Source of the DNA: Streptomyces luteolifulvus
GTDB taxonomy: Bacteria; Actinomycetota; Actinomycetes; Streptomycetales; Streptomycetaceae
Direction of reading: 5' to 3'
NCBI RefSeq assembly: GCF_008806595.1
Contig: NZ_VZRB01000023.1
Span: forward strand, 1 to 64,000
Length of the DNA: 64,000 bases
In this document: in pieces, positions 1 through 8,189 of the stretch
Layout: every line of letters starts with the position of its first letter
Position numbering within the stretch: the first letter of the stretch is position 1
Program-made: the position numbers and the translations under genes
The notes under the pieces: model-generated
Database searches by the model: none
What the model saw: the letters and a program-made list of their open reading frames with translations, nothing else
What the model was told of the DNA's origin: nothing

Positions 1-96
1 CTGCCATTCGGCTCACCCGAAGAAGCCCTCGACTGTGCCTGCGGCCTCTACCTCAACGACCCCACCGCCTGGACCACACCACCCTCCACGAACTAA
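1..96 (+). CDS. 3' end of an unidentified protein (partial)
   Basis: Frame 1 is open from the window edge to a TAA at 94-96 and encodes 31 residues ending TTPPSTN. The start lies outside the window. The peptide has normal composition, but I recognise no family. It ends 13 bp before the MITE-like inverted repeat that begins at 109. Confidence 0.45.
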   Translation: MPFGSPEEALDCACGLYLNDPTAWTTPPSTN

Positions 97-108
97 CGCG
101 GAGCAGCA

Positions 109-298
109 CTAGGGCCTGTCGTTTGGATCAGGCCGGCCGTGAGGTACGGAGCCGTTCGGCCGACCCGAGCGGGGTCTGGTGCGTGCAGCTGCAAGGCGGA
201 GGAGGGCGTCGACGCGGAGCGTCGGCAACCGACGACAACGCGGCAGATGTGCGTGCCAGACCCCGCGACGCCGGGCTGATCCAAACGACAGGCCCTAG
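109..298. mobile_element. MITE-like element with 23-bp terminal inverted repeats
   Basis: Positions 109-131 (CTAGGGCCTGTCGTTTGGAT...) are the exact reverse complement of 276-298. A second, imperfect inverted pair lies inside (about 174-197 against 242-265, starting GCGGGGTCTGG). The 190-bp element has no transposase, as expected of a miniature element mobilised in trans by an IS. Both ends carry CTAG, which is either the target-site duplication or part of the repeat. The right end supplies the stop codon of the neighbouring nicotinamidase gene. A solo left-type end occurs at 30382-30404. The IS family of the mobilising transposase is not visible here. Confidence 0.8.
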
Positions 299-879
299 AC
301 GACGGGCTTCCCGGAGAGCTCCACGCCCGCCTCCCGCAGCTCCTCCATCGCCCGGTCCGTGGTGTCCTCGGCCACCCCGGCCGTGAGGTCGAGGAGGACC
401 GTCGTGCGGAAGCCCTCGCGGACGGCGTCCAGTGCGGTGGCGCGTACGCAGTGGTCGGTCGCTATGCCCACGATGTCCACCTCGTCGATCCCGCGGGCCC
501 GCAGCCAGTCGCCCAGTGGGACCCCGTTCTCCTCCTGGCCCTCGAATCCGCTGTACGCCGCCGCGTACGCCCCTTTGTCGAAGACGGCGTCGATCGCGCC
601 GGAGGCGACGGCCGGGGTGAAGTTCGGGTGGAAGCCCACGCCCTCCGTGCCGGCCACGCAGTGCGCGGGCCAGGAGTGCACATAGTCGGGGTTGTCGGCG
701 AAGTGTCCGCCCGGGGCGATGTGGTGGTCGCGGGTCGCCACCACATGCCGGTATCCGGCGGGCGCCTGCCCGATCAGCTCGGTGATGGCGGCGGCCACAT
801 CGGCACCCCCGGCCACCGCGAGGCTGCCTCCCTCGCAGAAGTCGTTCTGCACGTCTACGACGATCAAGGCGCGGCGCAT
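295..879 (-). CDS. pncA: nicotinamidase (isochorismatase-like amidohydrolase)
   Basis: The 194-aa protein opens with the DVQNDFC motif that holds the catalytic Asp. It carries FDKGAY (catalytic Lys region) and ATDHCVRATA with the nucleophilic Cys, the triad of cysteine-hydrolase nicotinamidases. It should convert nicotinamide to nicotinate in the cytoplasm, feeding the nicotinate phosphoribosyltransferase encoded next to it. The start is the ATG at 879. The TAG stop (295-297) lies within the CTAG end of the MITE-like element, so the last codons may have been altered by the insertion. Confidence 0.9.
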   Translation of the reverse strand: MRRALIVVDVQNDFCEGGSLAVAGGADVAAAITELIGQAPAGYRHVVATRDHHIAPGGHFADNPDYVHSWPAHCVAGTEGVGFHPNFTPAVASGAIDAVFDKGAYAAAYSGFEGQEENGVPLGDWLRARGIDEVDIVGIATDHCVRATALDAVREGFRTTVLLDLTAGVAEDTTDRAMEELREAGVELSGKPVV

Positions 880-1047
880 GGTCGGTGTCCTTCGACTATG
901 GGTTCGGGAGAGAGGAAGGGGTGCGGGCCCAGGCGGTGACAGTCGGTGAACTTCCGAGCCTATTGACTTCGGGCACGGTGCGGGAAGGGGTGTTTCGGAG
1001 CGCGTTTCCTGGCGCTTTTCCGTGCTGTATGCGGATGGGCACCTGCT

Positions 1048-2394
1048 TTAGCTACCCGAGCGTGACGGGACGTACTCCGTCGGAATGACCGGTTCCCCGC
1101 GCGACAGCTGGGTCGCCGACAACGGCAGGCCGGCGCGGGCGGCCGCGTGCCGCTCGCGGGGCACGTCGAGCGGTTCGCGGGCGACCACCTCGCCGCCCTT
1201 GACCAGCTCGATCAGGAGCTCCTGGCCGGCGAGCGCGGACGGAACGGGCCCGGTGCCGACGACCTCCGCCTCCGCCACCCCGTACTCGTCCAGCCGCCGC
1301 GCGGCCCACTTGCGGCCGCCGATGGACGTCTTGCCGCCGGTGGACTTCTTCGCCACGGGCAGCAGCGGTGCCCTCCGGTCGGCGGACTCGGCGCGCGCGA
1401 CCAGCTTGTAGACCATCGAGCAGGTCGGGTGGCCGGAACCGGTCACCAGCTGGGTGCCGACGCCGTACGCGTCCACGGGCGCCGCGGCCAGTGAGGCGAT
1501 CGCGTACTCGTCCAGGTCCGAAGTCACGACGATCTTCGTGTCGGCCGCGCCCAGCTCGTCCAGCTGCTGCCGCACCCGGTGCGCCACCAGCAGCAGGTCG
1601 CCGGAGTCGATCCGTACGGCACCCAGCTCGGGCCCGGCGATCTCGACGGCCGTGCGGACGGCCTCGGCGACGTCGTACGTGTCGACGAGCAGGGTCGTGC
1701 CCCGGCCCAGCGAGTCGACCTGGGCCCGGAAGGCGTCGCGCTCGCGGTCGTGCAGCAGGGTGAAGGCGTGCGCGCTCGTCCCGACCGTCGGGATGCCGTA
1801 GCGGAAGCCCGCCGCCAGATCGGAGGTGGTGGTGAAGCCGCCGATGTACGCGGCGCGCGCGGCGGCCACAGCGGCCAGCTCGTGGGTGCGCCGGGCGCCC
1901 ATCTCGATCAGCGAGCGGTCGCCCGCGGCGGAGGCCATCCGGGAGGCCGCCGCGGCGATCGCCGAGTCGTGGTTGAGGACGGACAGGATCACGGTCTCCA
2001 GCAGCACGCACTCGGCGAAGGTGCCCTCCACACGCATGATCGGGGAGCCCGGGAAGTAGACCTCGCCCTCGGGGTAGCCCCAGATGTCACCGCCGAAGCG
2101 GTACGACGCCAGCCACTCCAGGGTGTCCTCGTCGACGATCTTCCGCTCGTGCAGGAAGCCGAGGACGTCCGCGTCGAAGCGGAAGTTCTCGACGGCGTCC
2201 AGCACCCGCCCGGTGCCCGCCACCACGCCGTAGCGGCGCCCGTCGGGCAGCCGGCGGGTGAAGACCTCGAAGACGCTGCGCCGCTCGGCGGTGCCCGCTT
2301 TCAGCGCGGCTTGCAGCATCGTGAGCTCGTACTGGTCGGTGAAGAGCGCCGTCGAGGGGACGTCCACCGGCAGCCCCAGGTCCGCTGTGTTCAT
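1048..2394 (-). CDS. pncB: nicotinate phosphoribosyltransferase
   Basis: The 448-aa protein has the NAPRTase features: an N-terminal FTDQYELTM stretch, a GTSAHAF segment around the phosphorylated-His region, RIDSGDL, and a C-terminal KSTGGKTSIGGRK region. It makes nicotinate mononucleotide from nicotinate and PRPP, the next step of NAD salvage after the nicotinamidase encoded downstream on the same strand, about 170 bp away. The ATG at 2394 is divergent from clpS. Length is normal for the actinobacterial form. Confidence 0.93.
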   Translation of the reverse strand: MNTADLGLPVDVPSTALFTDQYELTMLQAALKAGTAERRSVFEVFTRRLPDGRRYGVVAGTGRVLDAVENFRFDADVLGFLHERKIVDEDTLEWLASYRFGGDIWGYPEGEVYFPGSPIMRVEGTFAECVLLETVILSVLNHDSAIAAAASRMASAAGDRSLIEMGARRTHELAAVAAARAAYIGGFTTTSDLAAGFRYGIPTVGTSAHAFTLLHDRERDAFRAQVDSLGRGTTLLVDTYDVAEAVRTAVEIAGPELGAVRIDSGDLLLVAHRVRQQLDELGAADTKIVVTSDLDEYAIASLAAAPVDAYGVGTQLVTGSGHPTCSMVYKLVARAESADRRAPLLPVAKKSTGGKTSIGGRKWAARRLDEYGVAEAEVVGTGPVPSALAGQELLIELVKGGEVVAREPLDVPRERHAAARAGLPLSATQLSRGEPVIPTEYVPSRSGS

Positions 2395-2499
2395 GACGCG
2401 GATACTACCCCCATTTCGTCACTCTGACGATTTCAGGTCGAGTGCCTGTCTGCGGTGCCGGTTTGTGCGTCCACCCCCCTCGGGTGGCAGCATGGCACT

Positions 2500-2808
2500 G
2501 TGACGTCACCCGCTCCCCTTGAGATCGAACGCACCGAGTCGGCGGAGGAGGTCTTCGCCGTACCCGAGCCGGACGTCCCCTGGGTCACGATCGTGCACAA
2601 CGACCCGGTCAATCTGATGAGCTATGTGACGTACGTCTTCCAGACGTACTTCGGCTACACCAAGGACAAGGCCACCAAGCTCATGCTCGACGTCCACCAC
2701 AAGGGCCGGGCGGTCGTCTCCAGCGGTACCCGCGAGGAGATGGAACGCGACGTGCAGGCCATGCACGGCTACGGCTTGTGGGCCACCCTCCAGCAGGACC
2801 GGAAATGA
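2500..2808 (+). CDS. clpS: ATP-dependent Clp protease adaptor ClpS
   Basis: The 102-aa protein contains WVTIVHNDPVNLMSYV and a VHHKGRAVV segment, the classic ClpS N-degron-binding core. It delivers N-end-rule substrates to ClpA/ClpC-ClpP. I chose the GTG at 2500 because it gives the usual length; an ATG at 2492 in another frame is closed after three codons. The DUF2017 gene lies 41 bp downstream, a pairing I recall as conserved in actinomycetes. Confidence 0.93.
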   Translation: MTSPAPLEIERTESAEEVFAVPEPDVPWVTIVHNDPVNLMSYVTYVFQTYFGYTKDKATKLMLDVHHKGRAVVSSGTREEMERDVQAMHGYGLWATLQQDRK

Positions 2809-2849
2809 CCCGACCCAGCGCGCAGGACCGGAAGTAGCGAACTTTCTTC

Positions 2850-3452
2850 ATGCCCGGACAATTCGAACCACTCCCCGGCGGCGGCGCGGCCGTCGCGCTC
2901 GACGACGTCGAGATCTCCATCATCCGGTCGCTGGCCGTCCAGCTTCTGCAGCTCATCGGTCCCGGTCCCGCCGAGGACGCGCCGGACGACCCGCTCGCCG
3001 AGCTGTTCGCCGAGGGCCCGAGCGAACCGCCCGCCGACCCGGTGCTGCGCCGGCTCTTCCCCGACGCCTACGGCGGTCCGGAGGAGGCCCCGGGACCCCA
3101 GGAGGCCGAGGAGTGGCGGGCCTACTCCGCCGAGTTCCGCCGCTACACCGAGAACGACCTGCGAGCGGGCAAGCGTGAGAACGCGCTCGCGGTGATCCGG
3201 TCCCTGGACGCGCTGTCGTCTGCGGGGGACACGGGGGCGGTGCTCAAGCTGTCGGCGCAGGAGTCGATGCAGTGGCTGAGCGCCCTCAACGACCTGCGTC
3301 TGGCCATCGGCTCCCGGCTGGAGATCACCGACGAGGACGACACCGAACTCCTCTACCGGCTCCCGGAGGAGGACCCGCGCAAGCCGATGGTGATGGCGTA
3401 TCTGTGGCTGGGCGGGCTTCAGGAGACCCTCGTCGCCACGCTTATGCAATGA
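2850..3452 (+). CDS. DUF2017 family protein
   Basis: The 200-aa protein begins MPGQFEPLPGGG and is mostly helical and acidic, with no signal peptide or membrane segment. It matches the DUF2017 family that typically follows clpS in actinobacteria. Its molecular role is not established; the pairing suggests a function near Clp proteolysis. The ATG start gives the expected family length. Confidence 0.85.
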   Translation: MPGQFEPLPGGGAAVALDDVEISIIRSLAVQLLQLIGPGPAEDAPDDPLAELFAEGPSEPPADPVLRRLFPDAYGGPEEAPGPQEAEEWRAYSAEFRRYTENDLRAGKRENALAVIRSLDALSSAGDTGAVLKLSAQESMQWLSALNDLRLAIGSRLEITDEDDTELLYRLPEEDPRKPMVMAYLWLGGLQETLVATLMQ

Positions 3453-3807
3453 CTTGCGCCGACTTGTGACGGTGTTGTGTTCGCTCAGCGGACGCTCAAA
3501 TCCGGATAACGATCATGTCACCGCGACGGCCGGGAGTGCCCCGGTTCTGTCCGCTTCACCCCCTTCTTCTTGTGGCATGCGCCACTTCTCTCCCCGTCGA
3601 TCAATGATGCGGCCGTGATAAATCTTCACGACCGCCCGGCGAACACCACCCATGTGCCAGCCGGGTGCGCCACCGAGCCGGCGATCGCCGGCCAGGCAGT
3701 GAGCGGGCTCCCGGAGCCCGCTCAACTCCATCAATCCGGGGGGATCGAGGCCCGATCCGAGGCCGACGAGAGGCCCGGATCGGCATGGAGAAAGGGCGCA
3801 CCACCAT
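3453..3807. other. intergenic region upstream of the permease, no gene seen
   Basis: These 355 bp between the DUF2017 gene and the permease hold only short unsupported frames. The composition is less GC-rich in places, as expected for a promoter region. I see no clear operator, RNA structure or leader peptide. It ends in the purine-rich GGAGAAAGG leader before the permease ATG. Confidence 0.5.
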
Positions 3808-5232
3808 ATGACCTCCGCTCAGGTCGACACGGAGAAGACCTCCGAAGAGGGGTACGAGCGCGGACTCGGCAGCCGCCAGGTCCAGATGATCGCGATAGGC
3901 GGCGCCATCGGCGTCGGTCTCTTCCTGGGAGCCGGGGCGAACATCGCCAAGGCCGGCCCCAGCCTCATCCTGATGTACGCCCTCGCGGGCGCCATCGTCT
4001 TCTTCATCATGCGGGCGCTCGGCGAGCTCCTGCTCTACCGCCCGGTCTCGGGCTCCTTCGCGGAGTACTCCCGCGAGTTCCTCGGCCCGTTCTTCGGCTA
4101 CTTCACGGGCTGGACGTACTGGCTGATGTGGGTCGTCACGGGCATGGCCGAGCTGACGGCCGCCGCGATCTACGTCAACTACTGGTTCCCGGCCGTCCCG
4201 CAGTGGGTGACCGCGCTGGTCTTCCTGGTCGTCCTCTTCGTGGCCAACCTGATCTCGGTGAAGCTCTTCGGCGAGATCGAGTTCTGGTTCTCGATGGTCA
4301 AGGTCACCGCACTGATCGGCATGATCGTCATCGGCCTGGGCGTGCTGACCTTCGGCTTCAGCTCCGCCGGTGACACCGCCGCCGTCTCCAACCTGTGGGC
4401 CTTCGACGGCTTCTTCCCCAAGGGCATCGGCTCGTCCCTGATGACCCTCCAGGGCGTCATGTTCGCCTACCTCGCCGTCGAGCTCGTCGGCGTCACCGCC
4501 GGTGAGTCCGAGGACCCGGAGAAGACCCTCCCCAAGGCGATCAACACCCTGCCCTGGCGCATCGCCCTGTTCTACGTCGGTGCCCTCACCGTCATCCTCT
4601 GCGTGGTGAAGTGGACCGAGTTCGCGGAGGGCGTCAGCCCCTTCGTGAAGGCCTTCGCGATGATCGGCATCCCCGCCGGCGCCGGCATCGTCAACTTCGT
4701 CGTCCTCACCGCGGCCCTGTCCTCGTGCAACTCCGGCATGTACTCGACGGGCCGCATGCTGCGCACCCTGGCCGACAGCGGTGAGGCCCCCGCGGTCTTC
4801 AAGAAGCTGTCCGCCACCAAGACGCCCGCGTTCGGCATCATGGTCTCGGTCCTCTTCATGGGCATCGGCGTGGTGCTGAACTACATCGTCCCGGAGAAGG
4901 CCTTCGGCTACGTCACCTCCGTGGCCACCGCGGCCGGCATCTGGACCTGGCTGATGATCCTGGTCAGCCATGTCCTCTACCGCCGAGCGGTCGTCGCGGG
5001 CCGCCTGCCCGCCTCGTCCTTCCCGGCGCCGGGCGGCGCGGTGTGCTCGTACATCGCCATCGCGTTCCTGCTCTTCGTCACGGGCCTCATCGCGTACGAC
5101 GCCGACTCCCGCGTCTGCCTGTATGTGATGGCCGGCTGGGCCGCCGCCCTCGGTGTCGGCTGGGTGATCCTCAAGGGCCGCAACCCGCAGGTCACCGAGC
5201 GCCGCGAGCCGGAGCTCGAGAAGGTCGGCTGA
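3808..5232 (+). CDS. APC-superfamily amino-acid permease (AAT family)
   Basis: The 474-aa integral membrane protein has about 12 hydrophobic segments. The first carries IGGAIGVGLFLGAG, the conserved TM1 of bacterial amino-acid permeases, followed by the GxxAxFxE-like helices typical of AAT transporters. It should import an amino acid with protons; the overall pattern suggests the CycA/GabP/AnsP group, but substrate cannot be read from sequence. It is apparently monocistronic: a strong hairpin lies about 80 bp after the stop. Confidence 0.88.
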   Translation: MTSAQVDTEKTSEEGYERGLGSRQVQMIAIGGAIGVGLFLGAGANIAKAGPSLILMYALAGAIVFFIMRALGELLLYRPVSGSFAEYSREFLGPFFGYFTGWTYWLMWVVTGMAELTAAAIYVNYWFPAVPQWVTALVFLVVLFVANLISVKLFGEIEFWFSMVKVTALIGMIVIGLGVLTFGFSSAGDTAAVSNLWAFDGFFPKGIGSSLMTLQGVMFAYLAVELVGVTAGESEDPEKTLPKAINTLPWRIALFYVGALTVILCVVKWTEFAEGVSPFVKAFAMIGIPAGAGIVNFVVLTAALSSCNSGMYSTGRMLRTLADSGEAPAVFKKLSATKTPAFGIMVSVLFMGIGVVLNYIVPEKAFGYVTSVATAAGIWTWLMILVSHVLYRRAVVAGRLPASSFPAPGGAVCSYIAIAFLLFVTGLIAYDADSRVCLYVMAGWAAALGVGWVILKGRNPQVTERREPELEKVG

Positions 5233-5311
5233 CCACCGTCCAGGACGTCCGGCCGCAGGGAGCTCTCGTGGCGCCCTCTGTGTGACCGCCGCTCAGGACG
5301 TCCGGCATCCG

Positions 5312-5346
5312 GGCCGTTCCGTACCACCCATCGGTACGGAACGGCC
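5312..5346 (+). terminator. hairpin terminator
   Basis: A perfect 14-bp stem (GGCCGTTCCGTACC and its complement) with a 7-nt loop is followed by a T-rich stretch. It lies downstream of the permease gene and 20 bp before mec. Confidence 0.8.
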
Positions 5347-5366
5347 TTCTGCTTATCCTGACCCCC

Positions 5367-5789
5367 ATGCTGACCATCACCCAGGCCCTGCACGACCAGA
5401 TCGTCGCCCACGCACGCCAGGACCACCCCGACGAGGCGTGCGGAGTGGTCGCGGGCCCGGCGGGCTCGGGCCGCCCCGAGCGCTTCATCCCGATGCTGAA
5501 CGCCGCCCGCTCGCCCACCTTCTACGAGTTCGACTCCCAGGACCTGCTCAAGCTCTACCGCGAGATGGACGACCGCGACGAGGAGCCGGTGGTCATCTAC
5601 CACTCCCACACGGCGACCGAGGCCTACCCGTCCCGGACCGACATCTCGTACGCCAACGAGCCGGGCGCGCACTACGTCCTGGTGTCCACCGCGGACACCG
5701 ACGGGGCCGGTGACTTCCAGTTCCGCTCGTTCCGCATCGTGGAGGGCGAGGTCACGGAGGAAGAGGTCAAGGTCGTGGAGGCCTACTGA
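5367..5789 (+). CDS. mec: JAMM metallopeptidase Mec+ (M67 family)
   Basis: The 140-aa protein has the full JAMM zinc motif: a Glu in the EEPVV strand region, HSHT, and PSRTD. In the mycobacterial pathway Mec+ releases cysteine from the CysO-cysteine adduct. Its position upstream of cysO and cysM supports the same role. Related JAMM enzymes trim the C-terminus of sulfur-carrier proteins, which may matter here because CysO ends in GGMA rather than GG. Confidence 0.9.
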   Translation: MLTITQALHDQIVAHARQDHPDEACGVVAGPAGSGRPERFIPMLNAARSPTFYEFDSQDLLKLYREMDDRDEEPVVIYHSHTATEAYPSRTDISYANEPGAHYVLVSTADTDGAGDFQFRSFRIVEGEVTEEEVKVVEAY

Positions 5790-5868
5790 TCCCGCATTTC
5801 GGTCAGCGGCCTTCCACAATGCGAGATCACACTCCGGGATCCGGACCGGGAATCGATACGATGACCCC

Positions 5869-5964
5869 ATGGTTGTGAACGACGTGAGCCCCAAGACGCC
5901 GAGCGTGCTGCTCGTGGCGCGGCTGCACGTCGACCTGTGCAGGCTGAACAGCGCCATCTGTTGA
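5869..5964 (+). CDS. putative leader (attenuator) peptide, 31 aa
   Basis: An ATG at 5869 opens a 31-codon frame containing RLHVDLCRLNSAIC and ending Cys-stop. The core R-x-HVDLxR followed by a C-terminal Ser-Ala-x-Cys matches the actinobacterial family of putative leader peptides found upstream of sulfur and cysteine genes. It lies 112 bp before cysO. Cysteine codons at positions 24 and 31 suggest that translation of this peptide senses Cys-tRNA supply. The function is inferred from family and position. Confidence 0.78.
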   Translation: MVVNDVSPKTPSVLLVARLHVDLCRLNSAIC

Positions 5965-6075
5965 CGTTCCCTGCCGCCGTACGGCCGTGAGCCGCGGCGC
6001 ACCCCCAGCGCGAAAGCCTGGGTGCCTCCATCGCGCGCCCACCGACCACACCCTTCCCGACAGGAGCCCGCCACC

Positions 6076-6354
6076 ATGGCCATCGAGGTCCGCATCCCCA
6101 CCATCCTCCGCCAGCACACCGACGGTCAGAAGGCGGTGGAGGCCAAGGGGGACACCCTCGCCGAGCTCTTCGCCGACCTCGAGACCCGGCACGCCGGCAT
6201 CCAGGCCCGTATCGTCGACGGCGGCGAGCTGCGCCGCTTCGTCAACGTCTACCTGAACGACGAGGACGTCCGCTTCCTCGACGGCATCAGCACCAAGGTC
6301 GCCGACGGCGACAACGTGACGATCCTGCCGGCCGTGGCCGGCGGCATGGCCTGA
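6076..6354 (+). CDS. cysO: sulfur-carrier protein CysO (MoaD/ThiS family)
   Basis: The 92-aa ubiquitin-fold protein contains VEVR-like and VNVYLNDEDVRF segments and ends AVAGGMA. As a C-terminal thiocarboxylate, the Gly-Gly end delivers sulfur to O-phosphoserine on CysM. The two residues after GG must be removed before activation. The ATG at 6076 follows a purine-rich GGAG site and gives the usual length. It lies 17 bp upstream of cysM. Confidence 0.92.
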   Translation: MAIEVRIPTILRQHTDGQKAVEAKGDTLAELFADLETRHAGIQARIVDGGELRRFVNVYLNDEDVRFLDGISTKVADGDNVTILPAVAGGMA

Positions 6355-6371
6355 CAGGCAGCCGCGCGCTC

Positions 6372-7322
6372 ATGCGTTACGACTCCCCGCTGGCTGCGGT
6401 GGGCAACACCCCTCTGGTGCGCCTGCCGCGGCTCTCGCCGTCCGCCGACGTCCGTATCTGGGCGAAGCTGGAGGACCGCAACCCGACCGGCTCCGTCAAG
6501 GACCGTCCGGCCCTGTACATGATCGAGCAGGCGGAGAAGGACGGCCGTCTGACGCCCGGCTGCACCATCCTGGAGCCGACCTCCGGCAACACCGGCATCT
6601 CCCTGGCCATGGCGGCCAAGCTCAAGGGCTACCGCATCGTGTGCGTGATGCCCGAGAACACCTCGCAGGAGCGCCGCGACCTGCTCGGCATGTGGGGCGC
6701 CGAGATCATCTCGTCCCCGGCCGCGGGCGGCTCCAACACCGCCGTACGCGTCGCCAAGGAACTCGCCGCCGAGCACCCCGACTGGGTGATGCTCTACCAG
6801 TACGGCAACCCGGACAACGCCGGCGCCCACTACGCGACGACCGGCCCCGAGATCCTCGCCGACCTGCCGTCCATCACCCACTTCGTGGCCGGTCTCGGCA
6901 CCACGGGCACCCTCATGGGCGTCGGCCGCTATCTGCGCGAGCACAAGCCGGACGTCAAGATCGTCGCCGCCGAGCCGCGCTACGACGACCTCGTCTACGG
7001 ACTGCGCAACCTCGACGAAGGCTTCGTACCCGAGCTGTACGACGCCTCCGTCCTCACCACCCGCTTCTCGGTCGGCTCGGCCGACGCGGTCACCCGTACC
7101 CGCGAACTCCTCCAGCAGGAGGGCATCTTCGCGGGCGTCTCCACCGGCGCCGCGCTGCATGCGGCGATCGGCGTCGGCACCAAGGCCGTCAAGGCGGGCG
7201 AGAGCGCGGACATCGTGTTCGTCGTCGCCGACGGCGGCTGGAAGTACCTCTCGACGGGCGTCTACACGGCCGCCACCACGGAGGAAGCAATCGAGACCCT
7301 GCAGGGCCAGCTCTGGGCGTGA
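6372..7322 (+). CDS. cysM: O-phosphoserine-type cysteine synthase CysM
   Basis: The 316-aa PLP enzyme has NPTGSVKDR with the Schiff-base Lys, the PTSGNTG substrate loop, a GLGTTGT phosphate-binding loop, and a C-terminal extension ending LQGQLWA. The C-terminal tail and linkage to cysO and mec indicate the CysO-dependent branch of cysteine synthesis rather than the O-acetylserine branch. It probably shares a transcript with cysO under the leader-peptide region. Confidence 0.93.
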   Translation: MRYDSPLAAVGNTPLVRLPRLSPSADVRIWAKLEDRNPTGSVKDRPALYMIEQAEKDGRLTPGCTILEPTSGNTGISLAMAAKLKGYRIVCVMPENTSQERRDLLGMWGAEIISSPAAGGSNTAVRVAKELAAEHPDWVMLYQYGNPDNAGAHYATTGPEILADLPSITHFVAGLGTTGTLMGVGRYLREHKPDVKIVAAEPRYDDLVYGLRNLDEGFVPELYDASVLTTRFSVGSADAVTRTRELLQQEGIFAGVSTGAALHAAIGVGTKAVKAGESADIVFVVADGGWKYLSTGVYTAATTEEAIETLQGQLWA

Positions 7323-7325
7323 GGC

Positions 7326-7784
7326 CTACCCGGCGAGGTGACGGACCTGGTCCCACAGGATCGGGTCCACCACCCCCACCCGCCGACGGAAGTCCCCCAC
7401 CGGGACCTCGCGCAGCTCGCCCGTCTCCAGGAAGCTGGGGCGGCCGCGGGCGTCCCCCACGGCGCCCGGCGGCAGCGGGATCACCCCGGTCCGCTCGTCG
7501 TGGTACCTGCTGGTGATCTTCGCAACGGTCGCCCGCCGCCCGCGCACCGAGAGGACCAGGCACGGCCGGTCCTTCGCCCCCGGGCCGTCCTCGTGGGGGA
7601 CGTTCGCCCACCAGATCTCCGTAGGCCGCGGCAGCGCGGCCCGCCCGCTCCGTCCCGTCGCCCGCCCGGGCGACCGGCCCCGGCGACCCTCCGGCCGACG
7701 GCCGCGTCCCCAGCCGTCGATGAGCGTGGCGACCAGGGCGAGCAGTACCACCGCCGCGAGCGCAAGCCACCAGGACGTGTCCAT
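7326..7784 (-). CDS. membrane-anchored PemK/MazF-fold protein
   Basis: The 152-aa protein has a single N-terminal hydrophobic segment (residues about 5-22), an Arg/Gly-rich linker, then a PemK/MazF-like core with EIWWANVP, KDRPCLVL and ERTGVIPLPPG. No antitoxin gene is adjacent. The membrane anchor and lack of partner argue against a standard toxin; these proteins are common in Streptomyces with unknown role. It is convergent with cysM, with 3 bp between stops. I prefer the ATG at 7784 over a GTG at 7808. Confidence 0.75.
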   Translation of the reverse strand: MDTSWWLALAAVVLLALVATLIDGWGRGRRPEGRRGRSPGRATGRSGRAALPRPTEIWWANVPHEDGPGAKDRPCLVLSVRGRRATVAKITSRYHDERTGVIPLPPGAVGDARGRPSFLETGELREVPVGDFRRRVGVVDPILWDQVRHLAG

Positions 7785-7889
7785 GCGGACGACGTTACCG
7801 GCGCGCAATCCCCGCCGCGCGCCCTCTCACGCACCCTCGCGAGGATCCGCACCCTCGCCCACCCGTCTCGGGCTGCCCATACGCCGCGA

Positions 7890-8140
7890 CCGAGCCGAAC
7901 CGGAGAGGCTCGACATTCAGGCACGGAGTATGCCCTGGCGTTCCCGAGGTTTGCGGCCTTGCCCACCGCATCGGCCGCCTTCACCACATCGGGATTCCTG
8001 CCGAACTCAGCGCGCATGGCCTTGGCGAACTTGGTAGCGCTGACGACCTCCCCATCACCACCCAGCAGGCGTTCCAGTCGGGTAGCCCCAGGCCGTGTTT
8101 CCCTCGCCCCGATCTGGCGCAGCGCATCCTTCGCGCGCAC
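7890..8140 (-). pseudogene. fragment of an unidentified gene
   Basis: The minus-strand frame between about 8160 and 7890 reads like real protein (GGDGEVVSATKFAKAM, NPDVVKAADAVGKAAN), with balanced Lys/Asp/Glu content unlike shadow frames. It has no clear start and no natural end before it runs into low-quality Arg-rich sequence. I read it as a leftover of a longer gene broken during insertion or deletion around the decayed integrase. The family is not recognised. Confidence 0.35.
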
Positions 8141-8189
8141 TGCTTTCGCGCCGCGGGCCGAGCAGGACCATGCCGTTCCTCCACAGGCA

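Noticed and set aside
3601..4971. 456-aa minus-strand ORF opposite the permease
   Set aside because: Composition is His/Asp/Glu/Gly-rich from GC-biased antisense reading; the plus-strand permease is clearly the gene.
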